Below are positions 8,662 to 16,605 of a stretch of DNA of 64,000 bases, piece after piece; positions within the stretch are counted from its first letter, which is position 1; the number at the start of each line of letters is the position of its first letter. The stretch is taken from assembly GCA_002067965.1 (NCBI GenBank), contig MVRN01000050.1, positions 1 to 64,000 on the forward strand. The letters run 5' to 3'. This stretch comes from Pelotomaculum sp. PtaU1.Bin035. GTDB lineage: Bacteria > Bacillota > Desulfotomaculia > Desulfotomaculales > Pelotomaculaceae. The notes below the pieces were generated by a model, which saw only the letters and a list, made by a program, of their open reading frames with translations, was not told the origin of the DNA and made no database searches. The translations under genes and the position numbers were made by a program.

Positions 8662-9975
8662 TTGGCAAAAACATTGAATGCACAAAAACCGAAAAATAAT
8701 TTTTGGCTTGCCGTAGCAGCGCTTTCAAGCGTGCCATTTATCATGGTCTTGGGCAATTCGATGCTTATTCCCGTTCTGCCGGATATCAGAAACGCCTTAA
8801 ATTTGAGTCCTATCGGGGCAAGCCTATTGATTACTTTATTTTCATTACCGGCCGGCATAATTATCCCGTTCGCCGGCTTCCTATCGGACCGTCACGGCAG
8901 GAAGGTCGTGATCATTCCCGCCACTATTATTTACGGCCTCGGGGGGCTTATTGCCGCCTTTGCCTCAATTTTTTTAAAACAGCAGGCCTTTATAGTAATC
9001 CTGGCGGGCAGAATATTGCAGGGAGTTGGGGCGGCGGGGACCGCGCCGATTGCCATGGCTCTTTGCAGCGATCTCTTCCAGGAGAATGAGCGGAGCCGTT
9101 CTTTAGGAGCTATTGAATCTTCAAATGGCCTGGGCAAGGTTATCAGTCCCATTCTTGGTTCAGCCATCGGCTTGATTACCTGGTACGCTGCTTTTATTTT
9201 CTTTCCCGTAATTATTATTCCCGTTGTCCTCGGAATGTGGCTACTGGTTAAGGAACCCGGATCTAACCGCGCGCAACAGAAACTATCCGATTATCTAAAA
9301 TCAATAGTAAAAATCTTTAAGAATAAAACAGGTTTATTGCTGTCCTCCTATCTGGCAGGCGCAGTTATGTTGATGGTCCTTTTCGGGGTTTTATTTTATC
9401 TTTCGGAATACCTGGAACAACAATTCGGCCTGGATGGCGTAAAAAAGGGGCTTGTCCTGGCCATTCCGGTTTTATTCATGAGCGTCACCGCATTTGTCAC
9501 CGGATTTATAATAAAAAAGAAAAAGACTTTAATGAAGGGGCTGGTAGTAACCGGTCTGATGATAATTACATCCGCACTCGCATTCCTGCCTCTGGCCCAA
9601 GGAGTAATCATATATTTTGTGGCTATTTCCATAGCCGGTACTGGGACCGGTATAGCGCTTCCCTGTCTCAATACCTTGATTACCAGTGCCGCCTCCATGG
9701 AAGAGCGCGGTCTGGTCACTTCATTATACGGCAGCGTAAGGTTCCTTGGCGTAGCTTTCGGGCCTCCAGCCTACGGTTTCCTGATGGCGAGAAGCACCAG
9801 TTTGATGTTTTGGAGCTCAGCCGCACTTGCCCTGCTGGCCGCCGTAATCGCTCTGGTTTTCATAAAAACTCAGGGTGACACAGATACTCAAAAACAGGCT
9901 GCCGGGCAATCAGAAAAACAGCCGGGTACAACTTTTGTTTTTAAGCCAAGTCCGGCAAAAAAACCTGGAAAATGA
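8662..9975 (+). CDS. MFS transporter, DHA1-like drug efflux type
   Basis: 437-aa membrane protein with about 12 hydrophobic segments. It has the MFS loop 2-3 motif (GFLSDRHGRKVV), motif C-like GxxxGP-type helices (GRILQGVGAAGTAPIA) and a central cytoplasmic loop rich in Lys (residues ~195-220). This layout is typical of proton-coupled exporters with 12 TMs. TTG start follows AAGGAGG at 7 nt. The C-terminal 35 residues are hydrophilic and Gln/Lys-rich. Substrate unknown. It is transcribed away from the Gfo/Idh/MocA gene and may share a divergent promoter region. Confidence 0.85.
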   Translation: MAKTLNAQKPKNNFWLAVAALSSVPFIMVLGNSMLIPVLPDIRNALNLSPIGASLLITLFSLPAGIIIPFAGFLSDRHGRKVVIIPATIIYGLGGLIAAFASIFLKQQAFIVILAGRILQGVGAAGTAPIAMALCSDLFQENERSRSLGAIESSNGLGKVISPILGSAIGLITWYAAFIFFPVIIIPVVLGMWLLVKEPGSNRAQQKLSDYLKSIVKIFKNKTGLLLSSYLAGAVMLMVLFGVLFYLSEYLEQQFGLDGVKKGLVLAIPVLFMSVTAFVTGFIIKKKKTLMKGLVVTGLMIITSALAFLPLAQGVIIYFVAISIAGTGTGIALPCLNTLITSAASMEERGLVTSLYGSVRFLGVAFGPPAYGFLMARSTSLMFWSSAALALLAAVIALVFIKTQGDTDTQKQAAGQSEKQPGTTFVFKPSPAKKPGK

Positions 9976-10082
9976 ATAGATCAATCGCGGCGGGTAACCA
10001 TTTTTCTCAGCAAGAATACTATGTGATAAAAACTTGCCTTCGATGACACCAGAGTGTTGAATGGCCTGAAAGGAGTATCAAA

Positions 10083-10907
10083 ATGGGCGAACAACAAGCT
10101 AATAACGCATGGATGGAGTTACTGCATTTCCCACTCAAGGAGCGCAGTAAAAAGCCTCGTAGAAAAGGTCTGACCATGATCTTGGACAAGGGCTTGGGAC
10201 TGGAGGAAACAAAGGACTTACTAAATACCGCAGGTGACTATATAGACTTTTTAAAGCTAGGTTTCGGTACTTCTGCTTTATACCCCAAAAAGACGCTTGA
10301 AGAAAAAATAAGCCTTGCAAAAAATTTTCATGTCTATATTTACCCCGGCGGGACATTCCTGGAAATTGCCATCATGCAGGATAAGCTAAAGGAATTCTTC
10401 TTGATGGCAAAGGTCTTGGGATATACGGCGATTGAAGTCTCAGACGGTACGTTAAATATTTCCCCGGAAGTGAGAGCACAAGCGATTTCAATGGCCGCTG
10501 AAAAAGGATTTAAAGTTTTAACAGAAATAGGTAAAAAGAACCCCCTGGACAGAGTGCCCATCGAGCAAACTGCCGAACAAATTTGCCTTGACCTGAAAAA
10601 TGGCGCTTACAAAGTAATTGTTGAAGGCAGGGAATCCGGTAAAGATACCGGCCTTTACGACAAGGAAGGACATTTTATAGAAGATCATGTAGATCAAATA
10701 CTATCTGCCGTAAACAAGCCGGACCTCTTAATCTGGGAAGCGCCGTTGAAAGAACAGCAGCAGGAATTGATCCTGGAACACGGCCCGGACGTTAACCTGG
10801 GCAACATTCCGCCCCATGAAGCCATGGCACTGGAAGCGTTGCGTGTCGGCTTGCGAAGTGATACCCTGAGGTCGATTTTTAACGACTTGCCCGTTCACGT
10901 TTCTTGA
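10083..10907 (+). CDS. comA: phosphosulfolactate synthase
   Basis: 274 aa, ComA family (YitD in Bacillus). The enzyme adds sulfite to phosphoenolpyruvate to form phosphosulfolactate, the first step of coenzyme M synthesis in methanogens and of sulfolactate formation in sporulating bacilli. The TIM-barrel motifs are clear: MILDKGLG, DFLKLGFGTSALYP, YPGGTFLE, GYTAIEVSDG, EGRESGKDTGLY, and the C-terminal NLGNIPP before LRVGLRSDT. ATG follows AAGGAG. No comB or comC homologue is adjacent, so the sulfolactate/spore role is more likely than CoM synthesis. It stands alone. Confidence 0.9.
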   Translation: MGEQQANNAWMELLHFPLKERSKKPRRKGLTMILDKGLGLEETKDLLNTAGDYIDFLKLGFGTSALYPKKTLEEKISLAKNFHVYIYPGGTFLEIAIMQDKLKEFFLMAKVLGYTAIEVSDGTLNISPEVRAQAISMAAEKGFKVLTEIGKKNPLDRVPIEQTAEQICLDLKNGAYKVIVEGRESGKDTGLYDKEGHFIEDHVDQILSAVNKPDLLIWEAPLKEQQQELILEHGPDVNLGNIPPHEAMALEALRVGLRSDTLRSIFNDLPVHVS

Positions 10908-10992
10908 TCTGCTAATTATTTATATTATATGGTTACAAAGTAAACTCAGGTTGAATTGGAGTGACGTTTGCCAATAGTCTCATATTCATCCC

Positions 10993-11152
10993 TTATAAAT
11001 ACATGAGCTCGTTCCCTTCGGGCTCGGTCAAACCCGGCGCTATAGCGCTCTTCAAACAGTTCCCTCGCTTATCCTCAAGCACACTCTCTTTTTGAATCAT
11101 GGCTTTAAAATCGCCCTTATGGTAAGCGCCAATCCAACCTGAGCCAACATTT
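10993..11152 (-). other. short open stretch, possible relic
   Basis: Directly after the DUF47 gene, in the same direction, about 52 sense codons run to TAA at 10993-10995. They contain VGSGWIGAYHKGDFKAM and end in LTEPEGNELMYL. An internal ATG at 11100 would give a 35-aa peptide but lacks a convincing ribosome-binding site. I do not recognise it. It could be a gene remnant; the rest of 10908-11158 shows nothing. Confidence 0.25.
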
Positions 11153-11158
11153 GTAAAT

Positions 11159-11782
11159 TTATATTAAGCGAACGACGATCCTATGCAGAATATCTACAGA
11201 ATGGCTCAAATAATTCGCCGCATCTCTTAACTGACTGTTTATTTCGTGACGTTTTATCGCGTTCATAGCACCCGCCGTTTTAAATACAGCGGACATACTC
11301 TTATGGTAATAATCTTCCACAGCCCTATGAGCATTACGCATCTTCTGTATCTGATCCCGCGCCTTAATCGGTTCGCTTTCCAAAAAAGCCACAGCCTGCG
11401 CAAATGTAAATGTTCCTTCACTTAATTCTTGTATCATTTTAACAATATAATCGTCCGGCTGAATATCGTATTCTTTCATCGATTGCAAGGCAATCCGGGC
11501 ATGTTCAATAATCCGGTCCATTCGAACTGAAATATAGTAGATATCCTGCCTGTCAAAAGGTGTAGTAAAAGCCTCAATTAATTTTTCTTCCATTTCCATA
11601 CGGACCGTATCTGCTTGAGCGGCTAATTTTAACAACAGGTCATAATTATCAACTGAAGGGTCTTCCAGCCAGGTTAGTAATGTTTTAACCCCAAGCGCCG
11701 TTATTTCCGCCTGTTCACGAAGCATGCCGTAAAAATCATGTTTGGCCGGGAATAACCTTTCCAAAAAATTCCTCTTGCCCAT
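11159..11782 (-). CDS. DUF47/PhoU-like phosphate transport regulator
   Basis: 207-aa helical protein of the DUF47 family, related in fold to PhoU. Marker segments are LFPAKHDFYGMLREQAEI at the N-terminus, VRMDRIIEHAR, and acidic D/ExxxD repeats expected to bind metals. It lies 12 nt downstream of a Pit phosphate permease gene, the standard pairing in which the DUF47 protein modulates Pit activity. ATG start behind AAAGGAG. Confidence 0.9.
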   Translation of the reverse strand: MGKRNFLERLFPAKHDFYGMLREQAEITALGVKTLLTWLEDPSVDNYDLLLKLAAQADTVRMEMEEKLIEAFTTPFDRQDIYYISVRMDRIIEHARIALQSMKEYDIQPDDYIVKMIQELSEGTFTFAQAVAFLESEPIKARDQIQKMRNAHRAVEDYYHKSMSAVFKTAGAMNAIKRHEINSQLRDAANYLSHSVDILHRIVVRLI

Positions 11783-11794
11783 GCCATTTCTCCT

Positions 11795-12838
11795 TTACAA
11801 TAAATCAATCAACCATTTAGCCGGATAATATGCCATAGCGGCTACAGCCGCCGACGAAGGGATCGTGACCAACCACGCAACGATCATCTCCTGCCCGACG
11901 CTCCAGTTTACCATGCGATATTCGTCTGCAGCGCCAACACCAATTACACTTCCCGCTACTATATGCGTGGTTGATACCGGCACCCCTAAAACTGTAGCGA
12001 ACATAATCGCAGCTCCTGACGAAACTTGTGAATTAAGGCTATGGATTGGGCGGATATCAAAGATGCCGCTGCCCAATGTTTTCATAATTGACCAACCGCC
12101 GAACAAAGTCCCTGCAAACATGACAATACCCCCGGATAATCTTACCCATTCTGGCGTAACCTGTTGATGCAAATACCCGCCGGCCATCAATGCCAGGGTA
12201 ATTAACCCCATTATTTTTTGCGTGTCGTTGGCGCCATGACTATATGCCAGCACCGCCGCCATAATCCATTGCAGCCCCTTTAACCATTTGTTGACGGTAA
12301 ATTTGGCATTCCTCAGAGCAAAGCTTAATATCTTTTGCAATAAAAATGCAAAAGCAAAACCCAGAGTAGGTGAAATCAATAAAGCTGCGAATACTTTTAC
12401 AATTCCGGCAAGTTCATGCCGTACACCAAACAATTCCTCCCAACCCCACAAGATATGTTCAAACCCGTCCGATACCCATACTGCGCCGATAATTCCTCCC
12501 ACCAGGGCGTGTGTTGAACTGGACGGCAAACCAAGATACCATGTAATTATATTCCACATGACAGCCCCCAGCAAAGCAGCGAATAACACATTTAATAATG
12601 GCGGCTCGGCGGACAAGTTAACAATTTTAGCAACAGTATCCGCAACGGCACTGCCTCCAAGCAATGCGCCAATTAAGCCAAATATAGAGGCTAATCCCAC
12701 CGCCTGCAGAGGTGTCGCGGCACCGCAGGCAATAAATGTCGCCACAACGGAACTCGCGTCATGTAAACCATTTGTCAACGCAAAGACAAGTGCGGCTGTT
12801 ACTACAATTATCAGCAAAATAATAATATCAGGAGGCAT
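11795..12838 (-). CDS. pit: low-affinity inorganic phosphate transporter, PiT family
   Basis: 347-aa membrane protein with duplicated PiT signature halves: FALTNGLHDASSVVAT near the N-terminus and AVLAYSHGANDTQKIMG near residue 195. Two further PiT hallmarks are GLPSSSTHALVGGIIGA and GVPVSTTHIVAGSVIGVG. It moves Pi, or metal-phosphate, across the cytoplasmic membrane. It is co-transcribed with the DUF47 gene. No PhoP-like hexamer array is seen upstream, unlike the high-affinity pst region, consistent with housekeeping uptake. Confidence 0.93.
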   Translation of the reverse strand: MPPDIIILLIIVVTAALVFALTNGLHDASSVVATFIACGAATPLQAVGLASIFGLIGALLGGSAVADTVAKIVNLSAEPPLLNVLFAALLGAVMWNIITWYLGLPSSSTHALVGGIIGAVWVSDGFEHILWGWEELFGVRHELAGIVKVFAALLISPTLGFAFAFLLQKILSFALRNAKFTVNKWLKGLQWIMAAVLAYSHGANDTQKIMGLITLALMAGGYLHQQVTPEWVRLSGGIVMFAGTLFGGWSIMKTLGSGIFDIRPIHSLNSQVSSGAAIMFATVLGVPVSTTHIVAGSVIGVGAADEYRMVNWSVGQEMIVAWLVTIPSSAAVAAMAYYPAKWLIDLL

Positions 12839-12900
12839 ATTATTAATATCATATCTCTCCTTGTCATTTATATTAGGGTGATTTTGATTCAGAAAAGCGC

Positions 12901-12960
12901 ATGGCTCACCGGCGGGCCATAACTCAACCTATTGAGCTATAACTACAGCCTGTGAGCCAT
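12901..12960. other. 60-nt perfect-ended inverted repeat
   Basis: ATGGCTCAC (12901-12909) pairs exactly with GTGAGCCAT (12952-12960), enclosing a second stem (ATAACTCAA with TTGAGCTAT). It sits between the 3' end of RNase P RNA and the pit gene. On the minus strand it is followed by GCGCTTTTC, so it may end the RNase P transcript, but the T-run is poor. Confidence 0.5.
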
Positions 12961-12976
12961 TATAGATAAAGTTAAA

Positions 12977-13334
12977 GCGAGAAAATCGTAAGCCGAGTTC
13001 TGTCGTGGGTGATCATCTATCTGGGACGGCTGTTGCCAGCACGCCTCAAGCGACCTAACCCGGGAACTAACGACGGGCCGCCGCAAACATTCCCCTATTC
13101 GGTCTTGCTCCAGGTGGGGTTTACCTAGCCGGCCGGTCGCCCGGCCGCTGGTGCGCTCTTACCGCACCGTTCCATCCTTGCCGCACACTAGAAGTGTGGG
13201 CGGTCTGCATTTCTGTGGCACTATCCTTAGGGTCGCCCCCACTGGGTGTTACCCAGCACCCTGCCCTATGGAGCTCGGACTTTCCTCAGGCGTCACCTTT
13301 CGGCCCGACGCCCGCGATCACCTGATTTACTCAC
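12977..13334 (-). ncRNA. rnpB: RNase P RNA, bacterial class A
   Basis: The minus strand carries the conserved 5' core GAGGAAAGTCCGAGCTCC, the GGATAGTGCCACAGAAA region, a long GC-rich P12-like arm and the 3' core ACAGAACTCGGCTTACGA. Helix P1 is formed by GTGAGTAAATC (13334-13324) and GATTTTCTCGC (12987-12977), which sets the ends at about 358 nt. It is the catalytic subunit that matures tRNA 5' ends. Apparent open frames inside it are not genes. Confidence 0.95.
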
Positions 13335-13472
13335 TTATTATTTTATTTATGAATTATATCACATAGTCTATAACAATTGCAATACAGCTCAGCTTCCAGT
13401 CCCGGTCCCTTTGTACTCAGTACTATCTATCCCGGCAAAAAATGCTACCGCATTTTCTGGACTTTCCCAACC

Positions 13473-14585
13473 CTAAAGATATGCAAAGGGGTCCGTTTCA
13501 GTTTGTGAAACAAGTATCTGAATATCCGTATTCAGCTGGTGGCACCGCTCCAAGAGATACTGCCGCATTACCGGCATGATCACAGCTTCTGTGCCATGAT
13601 GCCCCGGGTCTATGAACTTTAAGCCGGCTGCCAGCATTTGCTGCGCCGCGTGATACTTGATGTCGCCTGTCACGAAAGTATCCGCTCCGGCTTTTATTGC
13701 TGCCCCCCATAAATCTGCTCCAGACCCGCCGCAAACGGCCACCGTCTTGACCCTTTCCTCTGGAGAGCCTCCCAGCCTTAGTGCCGAAAGGCCTAGGGAT
13801 TTTTTTACCATCCCGGTAAACTGGATGAACGACATGTCTTCAGCCAAAGCCCCAACCATACCTAATCCATGGGGCGGACCAGGGTTTTGGAGGAGATATA
13901 CGTCGTATGCCACCTCTTCGTAAGGGTGAGCCTTGAGCATTGCCCGGATGACCCCGTTTAACCTTCCGGCGGGAACCAGAGTCTCCAATTTTATTTCTGC
14001 CACCTGCTCGATTACCCCCTTACTGCCTATAAAAGGGTTCGTACCTTCCAGCGGCATAAATGTCCCTGTGCCGGATGTCATGAAAGCACAGTGGCTATAG
14101 TTGCCAATCCATCCAGCCCCGGCTTCTGCCATTGCAATCCGGACAGCATCAGCATGTTTTTCGGGAACAAAGACCATAATCTTGAAATAGGACTCATGCC
14201 CGGTTTCCTGTAAAACGGATAAGTTTTTCAGGCCGATCCTCTTGGCAAGAGACTGGCTCACTCCCCTGTTGGAGATGTCAAGGTTGGTATGGGCAGTGTA
14301 AACACTGATTTGATTAAGCATGAGGTAGCGGATTAATTCCCCTTGCGGACAGTCAAGATGAATGGATTTGAGAGGCTGGAAGAACAAAGGGTGATGGCTG
14401 ATAATGAGACCTGCGCCTAATTTTTTGGCCTCTACGGCAACGTTTAAATCTATATCAAGTGTAATCAAAATACAATCCACGTCCTGATTAGGGTCTCCTA
14501 TCTGCAAACCGCTGTTGTCCCACTGTTCCGCAAGGGAAAGGGGAGCAAACTCTTCAATCAAGTTAAAAATATGACTGCATTTCAT
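13473..14585 (-). CDS. Nif3-like dinuclear metal centre protein
   Basis: 370 aa, Nif3/YqfO family with the central inserted PII-like/CutA-like domain (about residues 130-235) typical of Gram-positive members. The metal ligands are visible: HHPLFF near residue 65, AHTNLD near 100, and GHHGTE plus the final acidic residues at the C-terminus. The biological role is not settled; GTP cyclohydrolase-like and metallochaperone roles have been suggested for the family. It overlaps the trmK stop by 4 nt (ATGA), so the two are translationally coupled. Confidence 0.92.
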   Translation of the reverse strand: MKCSHIFNLIEEFAPLSLAEQWDNSGLQIGDPNQDVDCILITLDIDLNVAVEAKKLGAGLIISHHPLFFQPLKSIHLDCPQGELIRYLMLNQISVYTAHTNLDISNRGVSQSLAKRIGLKNLSVLQETGHESYFKIMVFVPEKHADAVRIAMAEAGAGWIGNYSHCAFMTSGTGTFMPLEGTNPFIGSKGVIEQVAEIKLETLVPAGRLNGVIRAMLKAHPYEEVAYDVYLLQNPGPPHGLGMVGALAEDMSFIQFTGMVKKSLGLSALRLGGSPEERVKTVAVCGGSGADLWGAAIKAGADTFVTGDIKYHAAQQMLAAGLKFIDPGHHGTEAVIMPVMRQYLLERCHQLNTDIQILVSQTETDPFAYL

Positions 14586-15271
14586 AAATATTTCGCCACT
14601 TCCTTTATCTTTGCTACTTTGCGTTTCAAGTTTACAGCCTTCTCATGAGCTGCTTTGCTTGTCGCAGCAGAAAGTCCCGACAGAACACGTTCATACTTCA
14701 TAACGATTTTTTCTAGGTAAGCTTTCATCAACGGGTCTTTTTTCTCCAGCAGCCTTGGACCAAGCTCCAGATGAATAGGGTCCGCTGTTTCTTCCAGGCC
14801 TTGCTCGGCTGTTATAATCAGGTAAATACGGCCGTCTTCCTCAATCAACAGTTCATCCGCTATCTTCCAGCCATTTGCTGCAAGCCAAAACCTTAAGCCT
14901 GCCGCATCTGCCATCGGTTGGATCACTAGCCTCTTGGTCCAACATAAGATATGCGGAGACGCCGACAGGATTTCCCTGATCGTATTCCCCCCCATACCGG
15001 CCAGCACCAGGACATCCGCTTCCAACGGCTCCAACGCTTTCAGACCGTCCCCCTGCCTGAGAATAACTTTACCCTCAAGATTGTGTTCTTTCACTTTGCA
15101 GGACGCTGACCTGAACGGGCCATCTTTGATATCAGTGGCGATCACCACCGGGCAAATGCCTTTTTCAACTAAGAATATGGGCAAATAAGCGTGGTCGGTC
15201 CCGATATCAGCGGCAATACTGCCGGGTGGCACAAACGTTGCCAGGGAAGCCAGGCGCTTAGCCAATTCCAT
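14582..15271 (-). CDS. trmK: tRNA (adenine-22-N1)-methyltransferase
   Basis: 229 aa, TrmK/COG2384 family. The SAM-binding motif I is IAADIGTDHAYLPIFL, followed by ATDIKDGPF and the catalytic-region segment VLAGMGGNTIREIL. A C-terminal coiled-coil-like helical tail (KKDPLMKAYLEKIV) is typical. It methylates N1 of A22 in tRNA. The usual Firmicutes order trmK-nif3 is kept. Start ATG behind GGAGG. Confidence 0.93.
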   Translation of the reverse strand: MELAKRLASLATFVPPGSIAADIGTDHAYLPIFLVEKGICPVVIATDIKDGPFRSASCKVKEHNLEGKVILRQGDGLKALEPLEADVLVLAGMGGNTIREILSASPHILCWTKRLVIQPMADAAGLRFWLAANGWKIADELLIEEDGRIYLIITAEQGLEETADPIHLELGPRLLEKKDPLMKAYLEKIVMKYERVLSGLSAATSKAAHEKAVNLKRKVAKIKEVAKYL

Positions 15272-15632
15272 AGGTTCCTCCAGTATTTTTTACATTAGCA
15301 TCAGTATAGACCATATATAAAATAAATACAAACCCCGAGTCAACTAACTCCAGTCCAAGAAATAGAATTAATTACCAACCCCTTTGTCTCATATAAGCTA
15401 TATAATGTATATTAAGCAGATGGAACTTTGTCTTATTATTTATCATCTAATATACAGAAGGAACTGCTAAGATTTTTGAAACAGGCACTTGCCAAGGCAA
15501 ATTAAGGTAGGCATCCAATCCAGCCGGGCGCGCCTGTAAAATCTCCACTCGGGCTGGCGTTAGGCGGATCAATTTTTTTCTGGCGAGTGGATCACTTCTT
15601 TCTTGACAATCGCATTTTCAGGAGGCAATGAT
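15272..15632. other. divergent intergenic region
   Basis: 361 bases separate trmK and a lipoprotein gene. An interrupted inverted repeat (TCCACTCG near 15545 with CGAGTGGA near 15584) is visible close to the lipoprotein gene. I see no RNA gene or clear operator otherwise. Confidence 0.4.
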
Positions 15633-16562
15633 ATGAAAAAAACATTTTTGTTCGCTCTTGCCATATTGTTAAGTGTTTCTCTGTTTGGTTGCACAAGTTT
15701 AGGAAACAACACTCAGTCGAATAAAGAAGGGCAACCCCAAGATAAACAGCAACAAACCGATGTAAGTGATGAGGCGGCAGTTACGAGTCTGGTTGAGAAT
15801 TTCGGCAGTAAACTCCAAACCGTCTCGCTTTTAGCCCCTAAAGATATAGTGAATAAGAGTATCCAAGAGAACTACGGCGGTTTTGTATCCCCCACACTCC
15901 TTGCAGAATGGCAAAGCGATCCTCAAAATGCTCCAGGAAGGCTGACTTCAAGTCCATGGCCGGATCACATAAAAATTGAGACCATTAAGAAATTATCAGA
16001 ATATGAGTATGAAGTTAAAGGCGAGATAATTGAAATAACAAGCACGGAAAAAGTGAACGGCGGGGTCGCCGCACAGCGGCAAATTACACTCAAGATAAAG
16101 AAAACCGGGGAGCGATGGCTTATTGACTCAGCCACCCTCGGAGTCTACGCAGAAGCAAACTCAATCGTATATAGAAATACCAATTATGGTTTTAATTTTT
16201 CCTTGCCGGAGAGTTGGAAAGGTTATTCGATTGTAGCTGATAAATGGGAAGGCAACGCTTTCAAAGACCCCCAATCCGGCAAGATTGTTGAAACCGGCCC
16301 GATGATTTCCATCAGACATCCAGATTGGACTTCTCAAAATCCTCGACAGGATATTCCTATTATGATATTTACTCTTGCTCAGTGGAACATACTTCAACAG
16401 GGCGAATTCCACATTGGTGCAGCGCCTATCAATCCAAGCGAACTTGGCCGCAATACAAGTTACGTTTTTGCGCTTCCCGCGCGATATAACTATGCATTTC
16501 TACCAGGATATGAAGAAGTGGAAAATATTTTAAAAAGTAATCCTTTCCAGGCAAACGAATAA
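15633..16562 (+). CDS. secreted lipoprotein of unknown function
   Basis: 309 aa. The N-terminus has Lys-Lys, a hydrophobic core and the lipobox LFGC at about residue 20, so it should be lipid-anchored outside the membrane. A Gln/Asn/Asp-rich linker follows. Residues ~40-160 form a domain with repeated beta strands (EYEVKGEIIEITS, ITLKIKKTGERWLID) and the C-terminal half contains YGFNFSLPESWKGYSI, like the PsbP/DUF1795-type fold. ATG 15633 is chosen because CAGGAGG precedes it at correct spacing; reading from 15603 would put ten residues before the signal peptide. It converges with the large SLH gene. Confidence 0.7.
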   Translation: MKKTFLFALAILLSVSLFGCTSLGNNTQSNKEGQPQDKQQQTDVSDEAAVTSLVENFGSKLQTVSLLAPKDIVNKSIQENYGGFVSPTLLAEWQSDPQNAPGRLTSSPWPDHIKIETIKKLSEYEYEVKGEIIEITSTEKVNGGVAAQRQITLKIKKTGERWLIDSATLGVYAEANSIVYRNTNYGFNFSLPESWKGYSIVADKWEGNAFKDPQSGKIVETGPMISIRHPDWTSQNPRQDIPIMIFTLAQWNILQQGEFHIGAAPINPSELGRNTSYVFALPARYNYAFLPGYEEVENILKSNPFQANE

Positions 16563-16605
16563 ACAAAGATATATCCTGGGGAAAAAACAGTTATTCAACC
16601 AATGG

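Noticed and set aside
10083-10907. Coenzyme M biosynthesis in this organism
   Set aside because: comA is present but comB-E are not adjacent; sulfolactate formation in spore-formers explains it better.
12288-12881. 197-aa plus-strand frame
   Set aside because: It is the antisense shadow of the pit gene; composition follows the membrane gene codons.
13151-13476. Two open frames on the plus strand at 13151-13476
   Set aside because: They run antisense through RNase P RNA and have no gene features.
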